Positions 35,927 through 44,700 of a DNA stretch of 64,000 bases are shown in pieces. The stretch spans positions 868,001-932,000 of the forward strand of contig CALNYZ010000018.1 of the NCBI GenBank assembly GCA_942490945.1. The letters run 5' to 3'. The notes beneath the pieces are model-generated. The model worked only from the letters and a program-made list of their open reading frames with translations. It was not told the DNA's origin and searched no databases. A program made the translations under genes and the position numbers. Source of the stretch: CALNYZ01 sp942490945 (GTDB lineage Bacteria > Pseudomonadota > Gammaproteobacteria > UBA6429 > Thiohalophilaceae). How positions within the stretch are numbered: the stretch's first letter is position 1; each line of letters begins with the position of its first letter.

Positions 35927-36721
35927 ATGAGCAATCAAGTTTCAACACGCCAGAAAAGGCTAGCCACCGTTCTACGGCATAGCTCGGGTACCATCCGAGT
36001 TGATGACGCTATGGAGGCCTTGGGTTTAGACAGGTCTCATGCAGCAAAGCTGCTTGCGGGCTGGCATAACCAAGGTGTTCTTCGGCGCGTGGCCAGAGGT
36101 CTCTATGTACCAGTCCCGCCAACTGCTCTTGGAAAAACCCAAGTTTTGGAAGACCCATGGATACTTGTGCCCGAGCTATACAGCCCTGGCTATGTAGGTG
36201 GCTGGAGTGCGCTTGGACATTGGGAACTGACAGAGCAATTATTCCGCTCTGTTTGCGTACTCACCAGTAAGCGTACTGCCTTTGGAAATACTGAACATCA
36301 AGGCGTTAACTTTTTCGTTAAACATATCCCAGAAGACCAGATTTTCGGGACAAAAACGATCTGGCGCGACCAGATTAAAATCAGCGTCTCTGATCCCTAC
36401 AAAACAATTCTCGACATAATTGACGATCTCTATCTCGGTGCTGGTTTACAGCATACCGTCGATTGTTTGAAAGAGTTCAAGCAGCTCTATGGCAAGCAAA
36501 GCGATCTTGACAAGCTATTGGTCTACGCAAAGCAAATCGGCAATGGTGCACTCTTCAAAAAACTGGGCTTTCTGGCTGAAGTACTTGGTTTTGAGCAAAC
36601 CTTCATTGACGAATGCGCGAATAACCTTACAACGGGATATACGCAGCTTGATAAAACGGCAACCGACAAAAGCCTTGTGACCAAGTGGCGTCTATGGATA
36701 CCCAAAGGATATAAATTTTGA
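35927..36721 (+). CDS. abiEi: AbiEi-family antitoxin (type IV toxin-antitoxin)
   Basis: A 264-residue protein with an N-terminal winged helix (TIRVDDAMEALGLDRSHAAKLLAGWHNQGVLRRVARGLYVPVP, residues ~22-65) and the AbiEi C-terminal region with PGYVGGWSALGHWELTEQ. AbiEi neutralises AbiEii without direct binding and represses its own operon. The TGA stop overlaps the TTG start of the toxin gene, giving translational coupling. Direct repeats upstream may be its operator. Confidence 0.87.
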   Translation: MSNQVSTRQKRLATVLRHSSGTIRVDDAMEALGLDRSHAAKLLAGWHNQGVLRRVARGLYVPVPPTALGKTQVLEDPWILVPELYSPGYVGGWSALGHWELTEQLFRSVCVLTSKRTAFGNTEHQGVNFFVKHIPEDQIFGTKTIWRDQIKISVSDPYKTILDIIDDLYLGAGLQHTVDCLKEFKQLYGKQSDLDKLLVYAKQIGNGALFKKLGFLAEVLGFEQTFIDECANNLTTGYTQLDKTATDKSLVTKWRLWIPKGYKF

Positions 36722-38166
36722 TTGGTAAAGACGAAATACTTTCCGTTGCCGATGAAACTGGCTTAACCCCGGCTGTCGTTGAAAAAGATTATGTACTTGG
36801 CTGGTTGCTTGCCGCTATTCACCAAAATGCGGCATTTTCTGATAACTGGGTATTCAAGGGAGGCACCTGCCTTAAAAAATGTTATTTCGAAACCTACCGC
36901 TTTTCTGAGGATTTAGATTTCACCCTGAAAGATGAAAGCCATCTTGATGAAGAATTTCTAACAGAGCAGTTTTCGGAAATAGCGGAATGGCTGTACGAGG
37001 CCTGCGGTATTGAACTGCCCCAAGATAGGTTCAAATTCGACATATACGAAAACCCAAGGGGCAAAAAATCTTGCCAGGGCCGCATTTATTACGGCAGTTA
37101 TTTTGCAAGTGGCAAGAAATCTATGCCTAAGATTAAGCTTGACCTGACAGCGGATGAAGTGTTGGTTATGCCTCCCTCCAGGCAACCCGTAATCCATTCT
37201 TATAGCGATGTGCCCGGCGAAGGTATTCATGTGAATTGCTATTCCTACCCGGAAGTGTTCGGTGAAAAAGTAAGGGCACTTGGCGAGCGCGGCAGACCGA
37301 GAGATTTATACGATGTGATCAATTTGTATCGAAACGATCAATTGCCTGCTCCTGCCATAATCAACGATGTCCTGGCACAAAAATGCGCCTATAAGGAAAT
37401 CGAAAAACCAAAGCTTGCCGATATGGATAATTACAGGGAAGCATTGATACAGAACTGGGAGCCAATGCTAGCTCACCAGCTTCCTGCACTTCCAGCATTT
37501 GAATTGTATTGGGATGCATTACCAGAATTTTTTGAATGGATAGAAAGTCCAGAGACCGAAAGAAGAGCGGTACTCGGTGCAGTATCACGAGAAGGCAATA
37601 TTTATCGTCCAGCCTATGGCCAGCTTAACTTAAAGGCTCTAAGTGGCCGATCCTTGGAAATAATCCGTTTCGCAGCGGGTAATAGATTGTGCGTCAATCT
37701 GGATTACACAGATAACAATGGAAACCGTAGAACCCGCGTCATAGAACCATACTCACTGCGCCAAGCCCAAAACGGCAATATTTTGCTTTACGCGGTGCGA
37801 GCGGATAACGGGCAAATCAGGGCGTACAAGATTAATCAAATCAATGATGCTTCCGTGGTCAACCAAACATTTATACCGCGTTACCAAATTGAATTATCGC
37901 CAAGCTTAAATATTCCTCCTACGCAATACTCTGGAGGCGCTCTGCCAAGCTTGGATATACCGAAAAGCTCGCCAGCAAGACCTAGAGCAAGGACAACCAG
38001 AAGAACGAGTTTTTCTAGCAGTGGACCAACCTATATATATCGCTGCCCCGTTTGTCAGAAAACTTTTAAGCGAAAAAAGCAGGACTCCAGGCTGAATGCT
38101 CATAAAACAAAAGAAGGTTATCCATGTTCTGGCAGAATAGGATATTTTGAGGAAACAAGATATTAG
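36718..38166 (+). CDS. abiEii: AbiEii nucleotidyltransferase toxin with C-terminal extension
   Basis: A 482-residue toxin of the AbiEii/AbiGii nucleotidyltransferase family. The conserved VEKDYVLGWLL (21-31), GGTCLKK (48-54), SEDLDF (63-68) and GRPRDLYDVINL (~192-203) are present. After ~300 comes a WYL-like region (GRSLEIIRFAAGNRLCVNLDY ... YSLRQ ... GNILLYAVR), a Ser/Arg-rich linker and a small Cys/His module (CPVCQKTF ... H ... C) near 440-475. The start is TTG. Such toxins modify tRNA 3' ends or other targets; the exact target here is unknown. Confidence 0.85.
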   Translation: MIGKDEILSVADETGLTPAVVEKDYVLGWLLAAIHQNAAFSDNWVFKGGTCLKKCYFETYRFSEDLDFTLKDESHLDEEFLTEQFSEIAEWLYEACGIELPQDRFKFDIYENPRGKKSCQGRIYYGSYFASGKKSMPKIKLDLTADEVLVMPPSRQPVIHSYSDVPGEGIHVNCYSYPEVFGEKVRALGERGRPRDLYDVINLYRNDQLPAPAIINDVLAQKCAYKEIEKPKLADMDNYREALIQNWEPMLAHQLPALPAFELYWDALPEFFEWIESPETERRAVLGAVSREGNIYRPAYGQLNLKALSGRSLEIIRFAAGNRLCVNLDYTDNNGNRRTRVIEPYSLRQAQNGNILLYAVRADNGQIRAYKINQINDASVVNQTFIPRYQIELSPSLNIPPTQYSGGALPSLDIPKSSPARPRARTTRRTSFSSSGPTYIYRCPVCQKTFKRKKQDSRLNAHKTKEGYPCSGRIGYFEETRY

Positions 38167-38181
38167 CTATTAAACGTTTCA

Positions 38182-38211
38182 AATGTCCGCTATTGGCCGT
38201 TAGCGGTCAGC
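38182..38211. repeat. Short palindrome at right edge of the defence island
   Basis: aaTGTCCGCTATTGGCCGTTAGCGGTCAgc has a perfect CCGCTA/TAGCGG stem around TTGGCCGT. It is the clearest copy of the motif seen in weaker form at 34344, 34991 and 31656, and lies directly after abiEii. Confidence 0.5.
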
Positions 38212-38276
38212 TTATGTTTTCAAGCTACTATAAATTGGAAAAATGACCATTCTATGGGTACATACACAAAACAAAA

Positions 38277-38525
38277 TTACTCCAGCCACTCAACAAGATA
38301 ATAAATATATTGTCCTTCAGATGATTTGGATGGCCCCAATACGCGAGCTGCAAATCGCTTGTTATCCGGTTCGGCGGATTTTATCGCAGTATCGGCATTA
38401 TCCATAATCTCGACACAGTTTGCAGGAAAGCGATTGCGATTGCGACTGCGGCGTGGTACATAAACAACGGCGCATTGAATTTTTGATACATCGGTCTGCG
38501 GATCGGGCGGAACAAATCCTCGCAT
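38277..38525 (-). CDS. Small uncharacterised protein
   Basis: An 82-residue soluble protein, rich in charged residues, with no recognised domain. A good AAGGAAA Shine-Dalgarno lies before the ATG and the gene follows the phosphoesterase gene by 21 bases on the same strand, so I regard it as real and co-transcribed. The end GQYIYYLVEWLE and the PRRSRNRNRFPANCVEI stretch are its most distinctive parts. Confidence 0.6.
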   Translation of the reverse strand: MRGFVPPDPQTDVSKIQCAVVYVPRRSRNRNRFPANCVEIMDNADTAIKSAEPDNKRFAARVLGPSKSSEGQYIYYLVEWLE

Positions 38526-38546
38526 AGCATTTTCCTTGCAATGAAA

Positions 38547-39383
38547 TTACAGAATAACATGTTGTGTCGCAAGCGGACTACCTTGCTGTGCACGTTCTGC
38601 GTCCGGCAATATTTCCTGGCCTGGCCAGATACCCGTTAGTAGTGCGCGCCCATACTCAGTTGCCAGAGAGGCTTGTTCCATTGTGTATGCAGCGAGTTCC
38701 GCATTGTATTGCAGGCGATGCGATTCGCAGCTGATGTGGCCATCAGATGGTGTGAGTGTCATGAACCAACCATCTGCTGTACCATCATTTGCCGGCATGC
38801 CGATGACGCCTGCATTAATCCAGCCGCCTTCTGTCTGTTGTTCGATAAAAGGAATACCACTGTGGCCGGCTACAATGACATCCACACCGGCATGATTCAA
38901 TTCAGCAGATTTAATATGCCATGCTGTTGATGGGTATATAAATTTCGCCGTCTCTGTCGATGCACCATGTACGACTTTGAATATTTTATTATTCATCCTG
39001 AAGCGGATATGCAAAGGGAGATCGCGCATCCATGCTCTTGATGCGAGACTGATATTTTTGTTTATAAAATCGTACCAGGTAACCGATAACACATCACAAA
39101 CCGAGTCCCGAATAAAATTACAGCCACAATCATCAGCTTCATTCGCGAGCTGTATTTCAACATTGCCTGCAATACAGTGAATCCCCCAGTCACGAATTAA
39201 CTGGATTGTTTGTTCAGGTGAGGCGCAATAGGCGACACAATCACCGGTAAAAATTACCTGCTCCGGCGTATATCCGTGCCGGGTGCAATATTTCTGCATT
39301 GCCTGTGTCGCTTGCAGGTTGCTGTACGACCCACCGAAAATTAACAATGGTTTGTTTATATTGCCGAGGTCAAGTGTTTGCAT
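38547..39383 (-). CDS. Calcineurin-like metallophosphoesterase with altered first motif
   Basis: A 278-residue protein of the calcineurin-like fold: FTGDCVAYC (GDxxxY), AGNVE, VVHG and AGHSGIPF match motifs II to V. The first motif, normally D-x-H-x-N, reads GGSYSN here (residues 17-22), so two metal ligands are replaced. It may still bind one metal or have a different chemistry. Its start overlaps the symporter gene by 14 bases. Confidence 0.75.
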   Translation of the reverse strand: MQTLDLGNINKPLLIFGGSYSNLQATQAMQKYCTRHGYTPEQVIFTGDCVAYCASPEQTIQLIRDWGIHCIAGNVEIQLANEADDCGCNFIRDSVCDVLSVTWYDFINKNISLASRAWMRDLPLHIRFRMNNKIFKVVHGASTETAKFIYPSTAWHIKSAELNHAGVDVIVAGHSGIPFIEQQTEGGWINAGVIGMPANDGTADGWFMTLTPSDGHISCESHRLQYNAELAAYTMEQASLATEYGRALLTGIWPGQEILPDAERAQQGSPLATQHVIL

Positions 39384-40749
39384 GGGCAGGTGTTTCTATT
39401 TGATGTGTGCGCGCAGGAAACAGGTAGGCTAACAGAATAAAACTCAACATGCTCAGACTTACACCGACAAGGTTAGCCCAGAGTAGTACGCCATATTTGC
39501 CGTCACCAATACTGAAAGGAATAAGTTTAAGCGCCAGTGCCAGACCGAAAGCAATGCCGACAAGCACGCTTGCAAAATAGGATACCTTACCCGCCCGCTG
39601 CCATTTATTAAAAATAAATACCGGGGTTAATCCGATCACCATGGTACCGCTGATCGTAGTAGCGGAGAGAATGGCAGGGTCGGCGTGTACCATCAATCCG
39701 CCCAGCAGGGCCAGTATGATCATACTGATACGTGCAAGTTTAATCTTGTCAATTTTAAGGTGATTGAGTACATCAATGGATATCAGTTTACCGACTGATG
39801 AGAAGGTTGAATCAAGCGTCGATGCCGCGCTGCTAAGCATGATCAAATTCATAAAAATAAGCATCGGCATACCGAATTGCATGGCAGTGGAGATGGTGGA
39901 ATTGCCTCCAATACCCGTTACCTGATTATGTATACCAACAAAACTGAATAAAAATATGAATACCACACCCAGTACACCCGCCAATATAAATGCTTTCAAC
40001 ATGGTTCGGCGTTTGGTAATAAATCCTCTGTCAGTCATCACCGGATCGTGAAACGGGTAGCTCCATATTTGTATCAGTGCTACAAATATCAGGTCAACAC
40101 AACCCGCGAGTGTCCATGACCCGGTTTTGATCAAGGCAGGTGCAGATGTCACCGGCAAGATATAGGCGAGTATAAATATAAGTAGAAATGCAGCGAGTAA
40201 CATTTGAATCATATCGGTAATGATGCTGCTGCGTAAGCCGGATTTTAATGCATAGAGTAAAACGAATACGGTAGTGGCCCAGGATGCAAGGTAATATGAT
40301 GTTGAGCCTTTTTCACCAAAGAACTGGGCGACAACGATCGTGTTACTCCAGATCTCGTTCCATAAACGAAAAACAAGAATCAATGAAAATAACCATAAAG
40401 CCGCCTGACCATATTGGGAGCGCAAGAAATGATGTATGCTGGTGAATCCTTGTCCGCGTATCTGATAGATCACCACGCCCGCGACAATAAAGCTTAACCA
40501 ATATATTGAATAAGCCAGGCCACCAGGTGCGCCGAAGGCCTGCCCAAGATTGGCTGCATTCTGAATGGATTTCGCAAATATCCATGATATGAGTAAACTG
40601 GCAATAAGCAGAACCGGACCAATATCCTGACCGCTGTCAGACCTGGCATTGAAAAACTGCGCGTCACGTCCGTGTTTTTTGAGACGGGGCGATATCAGGT
40701 ACATTAAAATGGCAAACGCCGCTAAAAATAGCCAGTTTAGTGAGGACAT
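39370..40749 (-). CDS. Sodium:solute symporter family transporter
   Basis: A 459-residue SSS-family protein with about 13 hydrophobic segments; LIQIWSYPFHDPVMTDRGF and MLSSAASTLDSTFSSVGKLISID match the SSSF core, including the conserved serine-rich helix. The substrate is not deducible. It is the first gene of a three-gene minus-strand operon with the phosphoesterase and a small protein. A nucleotide or phosphorylated substrate would fit the neighbour but is speculation. Confidence 0.82.
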   Translation of the reverse strand: MSSLNWLFLAAFAILMYLISPRLKKHGRDAQFFNARSDSGQDIGPVLLIASLLISWIFAKSIQNAANLGQAFGAPGGLAYSIYWLSFIVAGVVIYQIRGQGFTSIHHFLRSQYGQAALWLFSLILVFRLWNEIWSNTIVVAQFFGEKGSTSYYLASWATTVFVLLYALKSGLRSSIITDMIQMLLAAFLLIFILAYILPVTSAPALIKTGSWTLAGCVDLIFVALIQIWSYPFHDPVMTDRGFITKRRTMLKAFILAGVLGVVFIFLFSFVGIHNQVTGIGGNSTISTAMQFGMPMLIFMNLIMLSSAASTLDSTFSSVGKLISIDVLNHLKIDKIKLARISMIILALLGGLMVHADPAILSATTISGTMVIGLTPVFIFNKWQRAGKVSYFASVLVGIAFGLALALKLIPFSIGDGKYGVLLWANLVGVSLSMLSFILLAYLFPARTHQIETPAHANT

Positions 40750-40846
40750 AGTGGTAAATTAAATTCTTATATTATTATCTGGTTTAAATTAGAATGCTTT
40801 GGCCGGAAAAAGTTCGGTAGCGATGAATCTCAATCCAGGCAGATAT

Positions 40847-41122
40847 ATGACAAATGACACCATTACCCTTATTGGCCTGCTGGCAGGCAGTTTGACAACC
40901 ATTGCCTTTATCCCGCAGCTTGTCAAGGTCTGGCGAACACAATCAACCCATGACATATCGCTGTGGATGTTTGGTATATTCTGCGTGGGTGTTGTGTTGT
41001 GGTTAGTTTATGGCATATTGATTGAATCATTGCCGGTTATTCTGGCCAACGCATTAACGGTATTATTTTCAGGATTAATTCTTGTGCTTAAAATAAAGTT
41101 TGAGTATATAGACAAAAAGTAA
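40847..41122 (+). CDS. SemiSWEET-family sugar transporter
   Basis: A 91-residue, three-helix protein of the MtN3/SemiSWEET type, which dimerises to form a bidirectional sugar pore. The helix-1 motif LIGLLAGSLTTIAFIPQLVKVWRTQST carries the conserved PQ residues; the second helix has DISLWMFGIFCVGVVLWLVYG. I use the ATG at 40847 (AGGCAG Shine-Dalgarno); in-frame starts at 40823 and 40799 exist. Confidence 0.87.
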   Translation: MTNDTITLIGLLAGSLTTIAFIPQLVKVWRTQSTHDISLWMFGIFCVGVVLWLVYGILIESLPVILANALTVLFSGLILVLKIKFEYIDKK

Positions 41123-41170
41123 ATTGTAATCTGTTCATTCTGACGCGCCAAATTCCGGAAGCTAAAACAC

Positions 41171-41662
41171 ATGGGCCGCTATCGACCACCCGCACCAAAA
41201 GCATCACCCTATATCACTCGTGAAGGCTATGATCGACTCTCGCTGGAGACGAAAGCATTATGGAAACGTCGCGCCGAAGTCACCAAGGCTGTGACTGCCG
41301 CCGCTGCCGAAGGCGATCGCTCTGAAAATGCAGAATATATTTATCGCAAAAAGGAATTACGCAGCATTGATTTCCGCATACGTTATCTACAGAAGCGTTT
41401 GCCCGAATTAAAAATTGTTGAAACTGTTCCGGACAATTTACAACAGGTCTTTTTTGCCGCGTGGGTTAAATTAGAAGATGAGCAAGCGAATATTGTTGAA
41501 TATCGTCTGGTAGGGCCGGATGAACACGATTTTGACAAAGCGTATATCAGTATTGACTCACCGATGGCCAAAGCTTTGCTCAAAAAACATCTGGATGACG
41601 AAATTGAAGTAAAGTTACCTAAAGGAACCTGCCGATATACGATAATGTCTATCAGATATTAA
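41171..41662 (+). CDS. greB: Transcription elongation factor GreB
   Basis: A 163-residue Gre factor that rescues backtracked RNA polymerase. N-terminal coiled coil with the YITREGYDRL start and the tip motif GDRSENAEYIYRKKELR carrying the acidic tip D/E residues, then an FKBP-like C-terminal domain (ISIDSPMAKALLKKHLDDEIEVKLP). YIYRKK and the extended length identify GreB rather than GreA. Confidence 0.93.
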   Translation: MGRYRPPAPKASPYITREGYDRLSLETKALWKRRAEVTKAVTAAAAEGDRSENAEYIYRKKELRSIDFRIRYLQKRLPELKIVETVPDNLQQVFFAAWVKLEDEQANIVEYRLVGPDEHDFDKAYISIDSPMAKALLKKHLDDEIEVKLPKGTCRYTIMSIRY

Positions 41663-41772
41663 AAAGATTAACGACTGATGGTTATTTAAAAACCGGAATT
41701 ACTGTAAGTTTTACCCTGTTTCAATTTAGTTAATGCGTCCATATTCATTTTGTATGGCTTATAATAGAAGCC

Positions 41773-44700
41773 ATGACAACCTTGCCATTTCATCCCGCTG
41801 TCAACGCGTGGTTTTCGCAAACCTTTGATTCGCCAACAGAAGTACAAGTTCAGGCCTGGCAAGCCATTCGCGCACAACAGCATACCTTGATCGCGGCCCC
41901 GACTGGCTCGGGTAAAACGCTGGCGGCATTTCTGGCGGCAATCGATGCATTGATTCAGCAGGGCCTGACGTCGGAACTGGCTGCTGAAACGCAGATATTA
42001 TATATCTCGCCCCTGAAAGCGCTTTCCAATGATATACAGAAAAATTTGCAACAGCCGCTGATGGGTATTCGTGACAAGTTACTTGAGTCGGGTCTCGCTG
42101 ATGTTGATGTGCGTGCGGTGGTACGTACGGGCGATACCAGTCAGCTCGAACGTGGTTTTATGCGACGTCATCCCCCACATATTCTGGTCACCACACCTGA
42201 GTCACTTTATATTTTATTAACGTCCGACTCCGGCCGTAAGATGTTATCAACGGTCAAGTCAGTAATCGTGGATGAAATTCACGCGCTTGCCGGTAACAAG
42301 CGCGGTGCACATTTAATGTTGTCGCTGCAACGGTTGCAGGCACTGACAACAGCACATAATCCCGGCATGACATTGCGACGCATTGGTATTTCCGCGACAC
42401 AAAAGCCGATTGAACACATGGCGCATTTTTTACTTGGGCATTCATCAAAACAAACTACCACATCGACTGATATCTCACAGCGTATCCGGATTATCGACAC
42501 GGGCCACAGCCGGGATCGTGATCTGGCCCTGGAGTTAACCTCATCGCCACTTGAGGCCGTGATGGCAAACGAAGTCTGGAGTGAAATTTATCAACGCCTG
42601 TTGCAACTGATAAGCGAACATCGCACCACATTGATCTTTGTTAACACGCGACGACTGGCCGAACGCGTTGCTGCTGCACTGGCCGAACATCTCGGTGATG
42701 ACAATGTTACTGCACATCATGGCAGCCTGGCTCGTGAACATCGGCTTGATGCCGAACAACGTCTGAAAGCCGGTCAGTTAAAGGCGCTGGTGGCTACCGC
42801 GTCGCTTGAACTGGGTATTGATATCGGTGATGTGGATCTTGTTTGTCAAATGGGCTCGCCTCGCAGCATTGCTGCATTTTTACAACGTGTTGGTCGTTCG
42901 GGACACGCAGTACATGCGATACCGAAAGGGCGATTATTTCCATTAACGCGTGACGAACTGGTCGAGTCGATTGCCTTGCTGGATGCCGTGCTGCGTGATG
43001 AGCTGGATAAAATTCCTGTACCGGCGCAACCGCTTGATGTGCTGGCACAACAAATCGTTGCCGAAGTTGCAAGTCAGGAACCTGACAGTCCCTGGGACGA
43101 GCGAAATTTATACCAGACATTTTCACAAGCATCGTCATACAGTCAATTGTCGTATGAAGTATTTATCAACGTGGTGAAAATGTTAAGTGACGGGTTTCAT
43201 ACCCGCCGTGGCAGACGTGGAGCATACATTCACCGTGACGCGGTTAACCATTTGTTACGTCCACGTCGCGGCGCGCGACTTACTGCAATACTGAACGGCG
43301 GTGCGATACCCGATCAATTTGATTATGATGTTATGCTTCAACCGGAAGGCATATTCATTGGTACGTTGAATGAAGACTTTGCATTTGAAAGTATTCCGGG
43401 TGACATTTTTCAACTCGGTAATACGTCATATCGAATGTTGAAAATCGAACAGGGCAAGGTATTTGTAGAAGACGCAAAAGGTCAGCCGCCCAACATTCCA
43501 TTCTGGTTCGGCGAGGCGCCGGGACGCACCGATGAACTTTCATTGGCTGTGTCCCGTTTTCGTGACACCATGGATAAAAAACTTGAACTGGGCGAACAGC
43601 AGGCCCGTGACTTTTTGCGTGAAGAACTGCAACTTGGTGATATTGCAATTGAACAAGCGCTGGCATATTTATCGGTAAGCAAAGCTGCACTCGGACATTT
43701 GCCAACACAAAACCGGATTATATTCGAACGCTTTTTTGATGAAACACAGGACATGCATCTTGTTATTCATGCGCCGTTTGGTTCCCGAATTAACAAGGCA
43801 TGGGGACTTGCCCTGCGTAAACGGTTTTGCAGGAAGTTTAATTTTGAACTGCAAGCGGCTGCGACCGATGACAATATTATCCTGTCGCTGGGACCGACGC
43901 ATAGCTTTGATCTGGTAGAGGTTTCGCGTTACCTGAACGCCGCCACCATCAAGGATGTGTTGATACAGGCAATACTTGCCGCGCCGATGTTTCCGACGCG
44001 TTGGCGCTGGGTTACCAATACTTCGCTGGCTGTGCCACGCAATCGGGCCGGCAAAAAAGTGCCTGCTCCCTTTCAACGTAATGATGCCGAAGATCTGGTG
44101 GCACTGGTATTTCCGGATCAGCTGGCCTGTCTGGAAAACATAGCCGGTGATCGCGAAATACCGGATCACCCATTGGTACAACAAACACTCAAAGATTGCC
44201 TGACTGAACTGATGGATATACATGGTTTAATCAGGTTACTGAAAAGAATTGAGAATAACGAAATTGAAATCGTCGCCAGGGATCTTGCTACCCCATCACC
44301 GATGGCGCAGGAAATATTAAATGCGCGTCCCTATGCATTTCTTGATGACGCACCGGCTGAAGAGCGGCGCACTCTGGCTGTTCAGCAACGGCGCGGTCTA
44401 GATTTTGAAACAGCGGCTGATCTTGGCAAATTGAATCAGAATGTTATCAGCAAGGTATTGGCACAAGTCTGGCCGTGCCCGCGCGATGCGGATGAAATGC
44501 ATGATGCGCTGTATGTTTTTGGATCGCTGGCACAGAATGAAATTGAAGCAGGCTGGCATAACTGGCTTGCTGAATTAATGCAGCAAAAGCGGGTATGTTT
44601 GTTTCAAACCAATGCCATGTCTGTCTATGTGTCTGCAGAAAGATTGCATGAGTATAAAGCGGTATACCCGCATGCCGTGCTGAATCCGCAAATTACTGCC

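Noticed and set aside
31656..38211. Integron cassette array
   Set aside because: The recombinase is too short for IntI, no attI is seen, and the palindromic motifs do not show proper attC core sites.
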